From assembly GCA_947632435.1 (NCBI GenBank), contig CANRPC010000011.1:1-47796 (forward strand): DNA of 47,796 nt, given 5' to 3'. The stretch comes from an uncultured Bacilli bacterium. Its GTDB lineage: Bacteria; Bacillota_I; Bacilli_A; RFN20; CAG-449. Made by a program: the position numbers and the translations under genes. Each line of letters begins with the position of its first letter. Position 1 is the stretch's first letter. Positions 24,372 to 34,222 of the stretch are shown piece after piece. Below the pieces are notes generated by a model. That model was not told the origin of the DNA. It saw only the letters and a list, made by a program, of their open reading frames with translations, and did no database searches.

Positions 24372-26906
24372 ATGGAAGTAAAATACACACCAATGATGCG
24401 GCAATATCTTGCAATCAAAGAAAAACATAAAGATACGTTAATTTTATTTCGATTAGGGGATTTTTATGAATTATTTTTTGAAGATGCTAAGATAGCTTCA
24501 AGAGAACTTCAATTAGCATTAACAGGAAAAAGCGCGGGTGTTGAAGAAAGAGTTCCAATGTGTGGAGTTCCACATCATGCGATTAATTCATATATTGATA
24601 AATTAATTGCAAAAGGATATAAAGTTGGCATAGTCGAGCAATTAGAAGATCCAGCTTCTGCAAAAGGTATTGTGGAAAGAGATGTAATACAAATCATTAC
24701 TCCTGGATGCAATATTGATATAAAAGAAAAAGATAATAATTATGTGGCTTGTGTTGAATTAAATAAAGATTGTTATACTTTTGCATATTGTGATATTTCA
24801 ACAGGTGATTTATTTGTTGAAAATTTAGAAAAAAATATTGGAATAGTTATTAATGAGCTTGAAAATTTATCGATTAGAGAACTTATAGTTTCTACTTCAT
24901 TTCCTTCACAAGACATAATGGAAATAAAGAAAAAAAGAAATATTCTTATTTCATATGAAAATAATAATGAAATCACTATTGAACATGAATATATTTTAAA
25001 TGAGATTAAATCACTTTTTCAGCAGAAATGTATTGTTAGGCTTTTAAATTATTTAAAAAATACTCAAAAACGTGATCTTGATTATATGAAAAAGGCTAGA
25101 GTTTTAATTAATAATGATAATTTAACTATTGATGCTTTTTCAAGAATTAATCTTGAGTTGATACGGACAATTCGCAGTGAAGAAAGTTATGGAACGTTAT
25201 TTTGGTTCTTGGATAATACGAAAACTAATATGGGTTCACGATTATTAAAACAATGGATTGTTAAACCAAGTTGCAATATAAATGAAATTATTACAAGACA
25301 AAATATTGTCAGTTCCTTTATTGAAAATTTCTTACTTAGAGATGATATAAAACAAGATTTAAAAGAGATTTATGATATTGAAAGATTGATTGCCAAAGTA
25401 AATTTTGGTTCTGCTTCAGGACGTGATCTTTTGCAATTAAAAAAGTCATTAAGTATTGTTCCTAGTTTGACTTCACATTTGAAAGCATTAAATTGTAAAG
25501 AAATTAATTCTTTAAAGCAAATTGATTATGATTTTACTTCACTTGTTTCTTTATTAGAAAAGGCAATAGATGATGATGCACCTTTAACGATTAAAGAAGG
25601 TGGCATTTTTAAACGTGGATTTAATAAAGATTTAGATGAATTATTAGATATAGCTTTAGATGGGAAAAATTTTGTATCTTTATTAGAAGCTAAAGAAAAA
25701 GAAAGAACAGGTATAAAAACTTTAAGAATAGGTTATAATCGAGTATTTGGTTATTATATTGAAGTATCTAAAGGAGCAGTAAGTTCTATTCCTGATGAAT
25801 GGGGCTATGAAAGAAAACAAACTACAGTTAATTCTGAACGTTTTGTATCTAAAGAGTTAAAAGAACAAGAAAATAAAATACTTAATGCTGAAGAAAAAAG
25901 ATGTTCTTTAGAGTATGAATTATTTTTACAAATTAGAAAGAAAGTTACGGAATATACTGCTTTAATTCAAGATTTTGCTTCATTTGTATCTTATATTGAT
26001 TGTCTTCTTTCTTTCGCGGAAACTTCATTAAACGAACATTTTATTCGTCCAATTTTTAATGAAGAAAGAAATATTAAAATTATTAATGCTAGACATCCAG
26101 TTATTGAAAAAGTAATGGGAAAAGGTAAATATGTTGCAAATGATATTAAAATGGATAAAAATACAGATATTTTAATTATCACTGGCCCAAATATGGGTGG
26201 AAAATCAACATATATGCGTACTTTTGCACTTATTACTATATTATGCCAAATTGGCTGTTATGTTCCTGCAGATTATTGTGAAACTATGTTATTTAATTCG
26301 ATATTTACAAGAATTGGTGCTTCGGATGATTTAGTTTCAGGCCAATCAACTTTTATGGTAGAAATGGCAGAAACTAATTTTGCCTTAAGACATGCTGATC
26401 AAAATTCATTATTAATTTTTGATGAAATTGGTCGTGGAACTGCGACTTTTGATGGTATGGCTCTAGCGGAAGCAATTCTTGAATATATAGCAACTCAAAT
26501 TGGCGCAAAAACATTATTTTCAACACATTATCATGAAATAACTAAAATTGATGAGAAAATACCAACTTTAAAAAATATTCACGTTGGTGTTAGTGAAAAT
26601 GCAGGAGATGTAACTTTTTTATATAAAGTTGAAGACGGGGCTATGAATAAATCTTATGGTATTCATGTTGCTTCTCTTGCTTCATTACCTAAATCTTTAT
26701 TAAATAGGGCAAAAGAAATTCTTTCTAGCTTTGAAATTGAAAATATCGATATTACTAAAGGTAATGTAATGAAAAAAGAAAACGAAACTGAAAAACAATG
26801 GGTTCAAGAATTGAAAAAACTTGATCCTCTTTCACTATCTCCTTTAGAAGCTTTAAATTATTTGTTTACATTAAAGCAAAAAATGAAGGAGGAAAACGAT
26901 GGCTAA
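24372..26906 (+). CDS. mutS: DNA mismatch repair protein MutS
   Basis: The 844-residue mismatch sensor has the Phe-x-Glu mismatch-reading motif in GDFYELFFEDA (about 27-37) and connector, lever and clamp regions. Its ATPase domain shows ITGPNMGGKSTYMRTFA (Walker A, near 605), DLVSGQSTFMVEM and LIFDEIGRGTATFDG. It pairs with MutL, whose start overlaps its last codons by 8 bases (translational coupling). Its ending is consistent with a beta-clamp-interacting tail, but I see no certain motif. Confidence 0.98.
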   Translation: MEVKYTPMMRQYLAIKEKHKDTLILFRLGDFYELFFEDAKIASRELQLALTGKSAGVEERVPMCGVPHHAINSYIDKLIAKGYKVGIVEQLEDPASAKGIVERDVIQIITPGCNIDIKEKDNNYVACVELNKDCYTFAYCDISTGDLFVENLEKNIGIVINELENLSIRELIVSTSFPSQDIMEIKKKRNILISYENNNEITIEHEYILNEIKSLFQQKCIVRLLNYLKNTQKRDLDYMKKARVLINNDNLTIDAFSRINLELIRTIRSEESYGTLFWFLDNTKTNMGSRLLKQWIVKPSCNINEIITRQNIVSSFIENFLLRDDIKQDLKEIYDIERLIAKVNFGSASGRDLLQLKKSLSIVPSLTSHLKALNCKEINSLKQIDYDFTSLVSLLEKAIDDDAPLTIKEGGIFKRGFNKDLDELLDIALDGKNFVSLLEAKEKERTGIKTLRIGYNRVFGYYIEVSKGAVSSIPDEWGYERKQTTVNSERFVSKELKEQENKILNAEEKRCSLEYELFLQIRKKVTEYTALIQDFASFVSYIDCLLSFAETSLNEHFIRPIFNEERNIKIINARHPVIEKVMGKGKYVANDIKMDKNTDILIITGPNMGGKSTYMRTFALITILCQIGCYVPADYCETMLFNSIFTRIGASDDLVSGQSTFMVEMAETNFALRHADQNSLLIFDEIGRGTATFDGMALAEAILEYIATQIGAKTLFSTHYHEITKIDEKIPTLKNIHVGVSENAGDVTFLYKVEDGAMNKSYGIHVASLASLPKSLLNRAKEILSSFEIENIDITKGNVMKKENETEKQWVQELKKLDPLSLSPLEALNYLFTLKQKMKEENDG

Positions 26907-28695
26907 AATACATGTAATGGATTCACGCTTGGCAAATATGATTGCCGCGGGTGAAGTTATCGAACGACCTTCATCAGTAATTAAAGAGCTTGTAGAAAAT
27001 TCTATTGATGCTCACGCAAAACATATTGAAGTTTCAATACAAAATGCGGGAAAAAATTTGATTTGTGTTAAAGATGATGGTGATGGCATGGATAAAGATG
27101 ATGCCACATTATGCTTTAAACGACATGCATCAAGTAAGTTATATGATGAATATCAACTTTTTAAAATTAAAACTATGGGATTTAGAGGTGAAGCTCTTCC
27201 CTCAATTGCATCAATAAGTAAAGTTACTTTGTATACTTCAACAGGTAATGGAGTGGGAAGTAAAGTAAGTGCTTTTGAAAATGAAGTTAAAAGAGAAGAT
27301 TATAAAGCAATTAAAGGGAGTATATTTGAAGTAAGAGAACTTTTTTATAATACACCAGTTCGTTTAAAATATTTAAAAAAAGATTATACAGAAATTTCTT
27401 CATGTATTGAAGTAATGCAACGATTAGCACTTGCTAATGTAGATATTTCTTTTGATTTTTATATTGATGGTCACTTATCATTTTCTACACCTGGAAGAGG
27501 TAATCTTTTAGAAGTTATTGCTAGATTGTATGGAAGTGCCACGGCAAAAAAATTGGTTGAAATTAACTTAGAAACATTGGAATATAAAGTTAAAGGTTAT
27601 ATTTCAAAACCAGAATTAACGCGCGCGAATAAATATTTTATGATTACAAATATTAATAAGCGCAATGTTTATTTACCAAAAGTGCAAAAAATAATTATTG
27701 ATGCTTATAAAGATTATTTGTTTTCTTCACAATATCCAATTTGTGTCTTAGATATTGAAGTTGAACCTTCTCTTGTCGATGTTAATGTTCATCCATCAAA
27801 AAAAGAGGTTCGTCTTTCATCAGAGGAAATATTATTTGATTTAATTTCCAAGGGAATAAAAGAAAAACTACAAGAAATCAATCTTATTCATAATGTTGAA
27901 ATAAAACAAAAAAAGGTTGAAAATGTCTCTCTTTTTGATACCAAAAATAATGATGTCGATGTTTTTCGACCTACAAAACAAAATGATTTTTTAATTTTAC
28001 ATGATTCGGAAATTGTTAATGAAACTAATAAAGAAATTAAATTTGAAGAAAAAAATTTTGAAGAAAAGAAAGAAGAACCAATTTTAAAAAAAGAAATAAA
28101 AGAAAAGATAATTCCTGAATGGAAAGTGATAGGCCAAGTGATGAATACTTATATCATCTACGAAGGTAATGACGGATTTTATATTATGGATCAACATGCG
28201 GCAATGGAAAGAATAAATTATGAAAAATATCAAAATTATTATAATTCACATTATGATATTGTCGAGCCTTTAGTCCCATTAATTATTGATTTATCGCTTT
28301 CAGAAATGAAAAAATTCACAAAAGAAAGACAAGTTGCTTTAAAAAATATTGGGCTTGATATTGAAGAATTTGGCCCAACATCTTTAAGGATAAATTCATA
28401 TCCAACATTTATCGATGAAAAAAATAATACTTTTAATTATTTACAATCGATTATTATGGATATAATAAATGATAATAAAGTTGATATTAAAGAATTAAGA
28501 AGACATGTAATTGCAACTTTAGCGTGTAAAGCATCGATAAAAGCAAATGATAAATTGAATGAGATGGAAATGGAATCATTGTATAAACGATTATTTAATT
28601 GCGATAATCCATCTTGTTGTCCCCATGGTAGACCAACAATTATTCATTTTACAAAATATGACATCGAAAAGCTGTTTAAAAGGACAGGGATATGA
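26899..28695 (+). CDS. mutL: DNA mismatch repair protein MutL with endonuclease site
   Basis: The 598-residue protein has the GHKL ATPase motifs (IAAGEVIERPSSVIKELVEN, VKDDGDGM, MGFRGEALPSIAS), a charged linker (about 330-410) and a C-terminal dimerisation domain. The nuclease motif DQHAAMERINYE matches DQHA(x)2E(x)4E, and the CPHGRP motif is present, so it should nick DNA itself as in organisms without MutH. It overlaps mutS (8 bases) and miaA (4 bases). Confidence 0.97.
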   Translation: MAKIHVMDSRLANMIAAGEVIERPSSVIKELVENSIDAHAKHIEVSIQNAGKNLICVKDDGDGMDKDDATLCFKRHASSKLYDEYQLFKIKTMGFRGEALPSIASISKVTLYTSTGNGVGSKVSAFENEVKREDYKAIKGSIFEVRELFYNTPVRLKYLKKDYTEISSCIEVMQRLALANVDISFDFYIDGHLSFSTPGRGNLLEVIARLYGSATAKKLVEINLETLEYKVKGYISKPELTRANKYFMITNINKRNVYLPKVQKIIIDAYKDYLFSSQYPICVLDIEVEPSLVDVNVHPSKKEVRLSSEEILFDLISKGIKEKLQEINLIHNVEIKQKKVENVSLFDTKNNDVDVFRPTKQNDFLILHDSEIVNETNKEIKFEEKNFEEKKEEPILKKEIKEKIIPEWKVIGQVMNTYIIYEGNDGFYIMDQHAAMERINYEKYQNYYNSHYDIVEPLVPLIIDLSLSEMKKFTKERQVALKNIGLDIEEFGPTSLRINSYPTFIDEKNNTFNYLQSIIMDIINDNKVDIKELRRHVIATLACKASIKANDKLNEMEMESLYKRLFNCDNPSCCPHGRPTIIHFTKYDIEKLFKRTGI

Positions 28696-29564
28696 TTTTT
28701 GTTATAATAGGCCCTACAGGAAGTGGTAAATCTCAACTTGCTATAAAATTGGCTTTAAAATACAATGGTATTATTATAAATGGTGATGCATTTCAAGTCT
28801 ATCAAGAAATGGATATTGGAACAGCAAAGCCTACTGAAGAAGATTTTAATTTAGTTGAGCATTATCTTTATAATGTATTTTCACCAACTTATGAATTTTC
28901 AATTTATGATTATCAAAAAATTTTACGAGCTGAATTAAAAAAACATCCAAATAAAAATATTTTTATTGTTGGAGGTTCTGGATTATATCTTAAATCAGCA
29001 CTTTATGATTTTTCATTTGTAGAAAATAAAGATTTTAATATTAATTTTGATAAATTAACAAATGAAGAACTTTATGATTTATTAAAAAAAGTTGATGAAG
29101 AATCTTCATTAAAAATACATATGAATAATCGAAAAAGAGTATTAAGAGCATTAGAAATTTTTTATTCATCAGGCAAAAAGAAATCGGAAATTGAAAAAAA
29201 ACAAGAGCATAAATTAATTTATGATGCTGTTTTTATTTCTTACAACTTATCTAGAGAAGAATTATATCAAAGAATTGATAAACGTGTTGATGAAATGGTG
29301 GAAAAAGGTCTTTTTTTTGAAGTAGAAAATCTTGTAAAAAAATATGGTAGTAATTTAAAAGCTTTTCAAGCCATTGGGTATAAAGAAATTATACATGGAA
29401 AAGAAAATAAAATTTCCCATCAAGAAATTATAAATTCCATTAAAAAAGCATCAAGAAATTATGCTAAAAGGCAAATCACTTATTTTAAAAATCAATTGCC
29501 AGTTATATGGATTTCAAATGAGAAAGAAGCTTTTGAAATAGTAGAAAATAAATTAACTCATTAA
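28692..29564 (+). CDS. miaA: tRNA dimethylallyltransferase
   Basis: The 290-residue enzyme has the P-loop GPTGSGKSQLA at the N-terminus, GDAFQVYQEMDIGTAKPT, the VGGSGLYLKSAL segment and the C-terminal QAIGYKEII...NYAKRQITYFKNQ motif. It prenylates A37 of tRNAs reading UNN codons, making the substrate of MiaB. The GDAFQVY form replaces the more usual DS(M/R)QVY; both keep the catalytic Asp. Four-base overlap with mutL indicates co-translation. Confidence 0.96.
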   Translation: MIFVIIGPTGSGKSQLAIKLALKYNGIIINGDAFQVYQEMDIGTAKPTEEDFNLVEHYLYNVFSPTYEFSIYDYQKILRAELKKHPNKNIFIVGGSGLYLKSALYDFSFVENKDFNINFDKLTNEELYDLLKKVDEESSLKIHMNNRKRVLRALEIFYSSGKKKSEIEKKQEHKLIYDAVFISYNLSREELYQRIDKRVDEMVEKGLFFEVENLVKKYGSNLKAFQAIGYKEIIHGKENKISHQEIINSIKKASRNYAKRQITYFKNQLPVIWISNEKEAFEIVENKLTH

Positions 29565-29626
29565 TTTATTTAAATTAAAAGCTTTTAAACATATAATTTT
29601 ATATAGAATCTTTGTGAGGTGTTATT

Positions 29627-31231
29627 ATGTTAGAATCGATATATCAAATTGCAAATAAATTAGGCATAGATGAAAAATACGTTGAACCATATGGAAAATA
29701 TAAAGCTAAAATTGATCTTTCTATTATGGATGAATTAAAAAATAATAAAGATGGCAAACTTGTTTTAGTTACGGCAATTACACCAACTAAATCTGGTGAA
29801 GGTAAAACAACTATGTCAATTGCTTTACAAGAAGGGTTGAGAAAATTAAAACAAAATTCTTTGCTTTGTTTAAGAGAACCTTCTCTAGGACCAGTTTTTG
29901 GTTTAAAAGGCGGGGCTACAGGTGGAGGAAAAGTTACAGTAGAACCAAGTGAAGATATAAATTTACACTTTAATGGAGATATGCATGCTTTAACTAGTGC
30001 GATAAATCTTATAGCCGCGGTTATAGATAATGAATTATATCAAGGAAATTCTTTAAATATTGATAAAGATAGAATTGTTTGGAAACGGGCAATGGATATG
30101 AATGAACGCACATTAAGAAACATTATTATTGGACGTGGTGAAAAAAATGGTGTTGAAAGAGAAGCGGGATTTTTAATTACTGTTGCAAGCGAATTAATGG
30201 CGGTTTTTTGCTTAGCAAAAGATCAAGATGATTTTATTGCAAGAGTTAATAAAATTACAGTTGCTTATACTCTTGATAATAAAAGATTAACTATAAAAGA
30301 TTTTAAAATTTCAAAGGCTATTTTAAAATTAATGAAAAATGCCTTAAAACCTAATTTGGTTCAAACAGGCGAAAATAATCCTTGCTTAATTCACGGAGGT
30401 CCTTTTGCAAATATTGCTCACGGATGCAATTCATTAATAGCTTTAAAAATGGCATTAAAATTAAGTGATATTGTTGTTACTGAAGCAGGTTTTGGTTCTG
30501 ATTTAGGTGCAGAAAAATTTTTAGATATTTTGTCACAAGTTGGTTCATTACATCCAGATTTATGTGTTATGGTAGCTACTTTAAAGGCTTTAAAACTTCA
30601 TGGTGGAGAAGATTATAGTAATTTAAATAATAAGAATCTTGAAGCCTTAAAAATTGGAATACAAAATTTGAAACAGCATTTAGAAAACATGAAAAAATAT
30701 AATCTTGAACCTATTATTGCTTTAAATAAATTTGCACTTGATGATGAAGAAGAACTTAATTTTATTAAATCTTGGGCCAAAAAAGAAAATTATAAAATTG
30801 CTCTTGTTGAAGGCTATGAAAAAGGTGGAGAAGGCTCTATTGATTTAGCAAAGTTGGTAATTGAAAGCTTAAAAAAACCTAGTGATTTTCACCCTTTATA
30901 TAAAAAAGAATTACCTCTTATCGATAAAATAAATTTAATTTGTAAAGAAATCTATCGCGCGGATAAAGTTGTTTTTTCTGATATTGCATTAAAAAAATTA
31001 GAAGAGTATTCTCAAGAAGGATTTAATGAAAGTTATATATGCATGGCAAAAACTCCAGCTTCTTTTTCAGACAATGATAAATTATTAAATACTCCACGAA
31101 ATTTTAATATTAATGTTAGAGATGTAAGTCTATCTTCTGGTGCTGACTTCATTGTATGTTTAACAGGAAATATTTTGACTATGCCTGGACTTCCAAAAAT
31201 TCCAGCCGCGGTAAAAATGGAGAATGAGTAA
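29627..31231 (+). CDS. fhs: Formate--tetrahydrofolate ligase
   Basis: The 534-residue enzyme is slightly shorter than the usual ~556. The ATP-binding loop TPTKSGEGKTT, LREPSLGPVFGLKGGATGGG, FNGDMHALTSAINL and the C-terminal TGNILTMPGLPKIPAA are all present. It makes 10-formyl-THF from formate, THF and ATP. It is followed after two bases by folD, so the pair interconverts the one-carbon pool for purines and formyl-Met. TGAGGTG lies at the start. Confidence 0.97.
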   Translation: MLESIYQIANKLGIDEKYVEPYGKYKAKIDLSIMDELKNNKDGKLVLVTAITPTKSGEGKTTMSIALQEGLRKLKQNSLLCLREPSLGPVFGLKGGATGGGKVTVEPSEDINLHFNGDMHALTSAINLIAAVIDNELYQGNSLNIDKDRIVWKRAMDMNERTLRNIIIGRGEKNGVEREAGFLITVASELMAVFCLAKDQDDFIARVNKITVAYTLDNKRLTIKDFKISKAILKLMKNALKPNLVQTGENNPCLIHGGPFANIAHGCNSLIALKMALKLSDIVVTEAGFGSDLGAEKFLDILSQVGSLHPDLCVMVATLKALKLHGGEDYSNLNNKNLEALKIGIQNLKQHLENMKKYNLEPIIALNKFALDDEEELNFIKSWAKKENYKIALVEGYEKGGEGSIDLAKLVIESLKKPSDFHPLYKKELPLIDKINLICKEIYRADKVVFSDIALKKLEEYSQEGFNESYICMAKTPASFSDNDKLLNTPRNFNINVRDVSLSSGADFIVCLTGNILTMPGLPKIPAAVKMENE

Positions 31232-31233
31232 AT

Positions 31234-32058
31234 ATGAAATACTTACTCGGTAAAGAAATTGCTGAAAAAATAAAATTAGATTTGCAACAAAAGATAGCTT
31301 TGTTAGATGAAAAACCAAAGTACGCTATTTTATTAAATGAAGATGATAGTTCTTCAGTTCATTATGTTTTATCACAAAAAAAATTAGCAACTCAATTAGG
31401 TATCGATTTAGATGTTTTTTCTTTAAAAAGTGATGAAAATGAATATATTTTAAAAATAAAAGAACTTAATAATGATTCTTCTTATGTTGGGATTTTAATT
31501 ACTAGACCTTTATTTAAAAATGCAAATGAAAAGAAGATTCTTTCATATTTAGATCCAAATAAAGATATCGATGCAGTAAATTCAACTTTTTTTGGAAAAT
31601 TATTAATGAATGAAAATTATTTATTTCCTCCTGCTACTTCAGAAGCGGTAATGTTAATGCTTGAACATTATAAAATAAATGTAGATGGAAAAAATGTTTT
31701 AGTTGTTGGAAGAAGTCTTTCTGTTGGAAAACCAATTGCATTATTATTACTTAATAAAAATGCAACCGTAACAATTGCCCATTCGCATACTAAAAATTTA
31801 AATGAACATCTTGCAAAAGCAGATATTGTAATAGTTTCAATAGGAAAAGCACAATATATTGATGGAAAACTTTTAAAAGATGGTGCTATTGTCTTAGATT
31901 GCGGAATCCATTATTTAGATTCAGGTATTGTAGGTGATGTAAAAGTTGATGAGAAGTTATCGATGATAAGTAAAGTACCTGGTGGAATTGGCCCAATTAC
32001 ATCTATATTGCTAATGGAACACATTTATAAATGTTATATGGTAAATAAACATGATTGA
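31234..32058 (+). CDS. folD: Bifunctional methylenetetrahydrofolate dehydrogenase/cyclohydrolase
   Basis: The 274-residue protein has the FolD Rossmann motif VVGRSLSVGKPIALLLL, the cyclohydrolase-region VHYVLSQKKLA (the usual catalytic Y-x3-K as YVLSQK), DIDAVN, FPPATSEAV and PGGIGPITSILLM. The common P(C/A)TP segment reads PPAT, a mild divergence. It converts 5,10-methylene-THF to 10-formyl-THF. It follows fhs, and the next gene (DUF951) starts inside its last codons. Confidence 0.94.
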   Translation: MKYLLGKEIAEKIKLDLQQKIALLDEKPKYAILLNEDDSSSVHYVLSQKKLATQLGIDLDVFSLKSDENEYILKIKELNNDSSYVGILITRPLFKNANEKKILSYLDPNKDIDAVNSTFFGKLLMNENYLFPPATSEAVMLMLEHYKINVDGKNVLVVGRSLSVGKPIALLLLNKNATVTIAHSHTKNLNEHLAKADIVIVSIGKAQYIDGKLLKDGAIVLDCGIHYLDSGIVGDVKVDEKLSMISKVPGGIGPITSILLMEHIYKCYMVNKHD

Positions 32059-32248
32059 AAAAGATAGTTATGATTTAGGTTCTATCGTTGAGATGAAAAA
32101 ACCACATCCTTGTATTAATCGTACAAAAATTTTTGAAATTACAAGAATGGGCGCAGATATAAAAATTAAATGTTCTGGATGTGGCAATATCATAATGTTA
32201 AGCCGTCAAGATTTTGAAGAAAAAGCAAAAAAAATTATAAAAAAATAA
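32051..32248 (+). CDS. DUF951 family protein
   Basis: The 65-residue protein matches DUF951: VEMKKPHPC...FEITRMGADIKIKCSGCGNIIMLSRQDFE. The CxxC pair and preceding Cys suggest a small zinc-binding OB or ribbon fold. The function is unknown. In Firmicutes the gene usually lies directly before ychF; here two ABC transporter genes separate them, indicating later insertion. It overlaps folD by 8 bases. Confidence 0.9.
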   Translation: MIEKDSYDLGSIVEMKKPHPCINRTKIFEITRMGADIKIKCSGCGNIIMLSRQDFEEKAKKIIKK

Positions 32249-32256
32249 CAAAAAGT

Positions 32257-32291
32257 AAAAAACCTCTTAATTGTATTTTTAGGAGGTTTTT
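32257..32291 (+). terminator. Terminator-like hairpin containing the next gene's ribosome-binding site
   Basis: AAAACCTC (about 32259-32266) pairs with GAGGTTTT around a 14-16-base loop. A T-run follows and leads straight into the ATG at 32294. The right arm holds AGGAGG, the ribosome-binding site of the ABC gene. The hairpin may therefore both limit transcription and hide the site. Confidence 0.65.
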
Positions 32292-32293
32292 TT

Positions 32294-34222
32294 ATGGATT
32301 TTTTTCGCTTTGAAGAATTAGAAAAATCTTTTTCTCTTCAATTGCTTTTTCAAAATATATCTTTTAGTTTTCCTCAAGTTGGTTTTATATCATTACTTGG
32401 AAATTCAGGCTCAGGAAAAACAACTTTGTTTTATTTATTAACAGGATTAGAAAGAAAAGATAAAGGACAAATTTTTTATCAAGGAAAAGAATTAAAAACA
32501 GAAAATGATTTTCGACTATTTCGTAAAGATTGTTCTTTTGTATTTCAAGAATATGGAGTATTAAATTATTTATCAGGTTATGAAAATTTAAATTTAGGTG
32601 GCTATGATTATGAGAAAATATCTTTAATTGAAAAAGAAAAATTAAACAAAAAAGTTGGTTTATTATCAGGCGGAGAAAAGCAACGTTTAGCTTTATTAAG
32701 AACTATAAATATGAATAGTAAAATAATTTTTTGTGATGAACCAACAGGATCACTTGATGAAAAAAATGGCATTCTTATAATGGAAGAATTAAAAAAACTT
32801 TCTAAAGACAGATTGATTATAATGGTAAGTCATAATAAAGAACTTGTTGAAAAATATTCAGATATTATATTATCACTAGAAAATAAAAGCCTAAAATTAA
32901 TAAAGACAAATAAAAAATTATATAGTAAAACAAATAATTTAAAAGCAAAAAAACCAAATTTGGCTAATAATATAAATATTTCTTTTAAATCATTTTTACA
33001 AGATAAATTAAAATTACTTTTTACATTTATATCTTTAATTTTAGCTTTTGCCTCAATTTTATTAGTTTTAAATTTAAAAGATTCTGCACATGAAACTATT
33101 GTAAATGCTACGCATACTTTTGCGGATTATAAACGTCTAAAAGTTTGTGAAATTGAAAATAACAAAATTGAAGGAACATCATTTTCTTTAAGTAAAATGA
33201 AAAGACCAAAATTAAATCAAATTAAAGAAAAAATAGAAAATCTTGCTGATATTGAATACAATTTAGACTATTTTCTTTCTTTAGCAAAAATAAATTATCG
33301 AAAAGAGAATATTAATATGAACATATTATCTTTTCCTTTTGGAAGTGGTTTAGAAGATTTAAGAATTAATCAACAAGCAAAAAAAATTTTTCAAAATTTA
33401 GAAGAGCCAATTGAAATTGATATTAGACAAGAAGTTTATACAAAATATAAAAATAAAATTTACAAAGATGAAGTTAATTTATCGCTTAAATGTTATGTGC
33501 ATGAAATTTATGAGGAATTTAATTTCTTAAATTATCCATGTATTTTTATTTCTCATGATGCTTTGAAAAATTATATGAAGGGTATAGAATTAACATCTTT
33601 ATCAAAAAGTAGGAATGTTTTTACCTCTTTATATGATCGTTATTCTTCATTTAGTGAAGAAGATGATGCATACACTTCTTATTCATTTTATGTTGATGTA
33701 AAAAATGTAGAAAATGTTGAAGAAGTTATTAATAAATTAGAGGATATGGAAAATATAAGTGTTGAATCTCGAGCCATTCAAACACAAAAATCATTAAATT
33801 CAAGTTTTCATTTAATTGATATATTGATGACAACTTTTGCTTTTATATCTTTAATTTTAGTCGTGGCTCTTTTATATTTAATGCTTTTATCATCTTTTCA
33901 AAGTCGAAAAAAAGAATTTGCTATATATCATACTCTAGGATTAACCTTTAATGATTTTTTAATTTTTATTGTTTTGCCTAATTTTTCTTTGCTTACTTTT
34001 TCGTACTTTTTTTCATTTATTTTTTATAAATTAGGTGGAATGTATTTAAATTCTTTATTTTTTAAATTTTTTGAATGTAATATTTTTACGAATAAATTTT
34101 TTTCATATAAAAACATTATTTTACATTTGATTTCGCTTTTTATTGTTTCTTTATTATTTTCTTTGTGGTTTGCTTTCAAAAGCCAAAAATTAAAAGTAAG
34201 TGAGGTTATTAAAAGTGAATAA
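32294..34222 (+). CDS. ABC transporter, fused ATPase and FtsX-like permease (first of a pair)
   Basis: The 642-residue protein has a short ATPase domain (about 1-205): Walker A GNSGSGKTT at 36-44, LSGGE signature at 124-128 and Walker B IIFCDEP at 144-150. A permease half follows: one membrane helix near 235-258, an extracytoplasmic domain, and three helices near the C-terminus (about 505-530, 550-585 and 610-635) in FtsX/MacB topology. Such MacB-type transporters move peptides, lipoproteins or antibiotics or transmit force rather than pumping small solutes. It overlaps the next ABC gene, with which it probably forms a heterodimer. Confidence 0.9.
   Translation: MDFFRFEELEKSFSLQLLFQNISFSFPQVGFISLLGNSGSGKTTLFYLLTGLERKDKGQIFYQGKELKTENDFRLFRKDCSFVFQEYGVLNYLSGYENLNLGGYDYEKISLIEKEKLNKKVGLLSGGEKQRLALLRTINMNSKIIFCDEPTGSLDEKNGILIMEELKKLSKDRLIIMVSHNKELVEKYSDIILSLENKSLKLIKTNKKLYSKTNNLKAKKPNLANNINISFKSFLQDKLKLLFTFISLILAFASILLVLNLKDSAHETIVNATHTFADYKRLKVCEIENNKIEGTSFSLSKMKRPKLNQIKEKIENLADIEYNLDYFLSLAKINYRKENINMNILSFPFGSGLEDLRINQQAKKIFQNLEEPIEIDIRQEVYTKYKNKIYKDEVNLSLKCYVHEIYEEFNFLNYPCIFISHDALKNYMKGIELTSLSKSRNVFTSLYDRYSSFSEEDDAYTSYSFYVDVKNVENVEEVINKLEDMENISVESRAIQTQKSLNSSFHLIDILMTTFAFISLILVVALLYLMLLSSFQSRKKEFAIYHTLGLTFNDFLIFIVLPNFSLLTFSYFFSFIFYKLGGMYLNSLFFKFFECNIFTNKFFSYKNIILHLISLFIVSLLFSLWFAFKSQKLKVSEVIKSE

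Noticed and set aside
29565-29626. THF or other riboswitch before fhs
   Set aside because: The gap is only 62 bases and shows no recognisable aptamer, only a short AT-rich palindrome.
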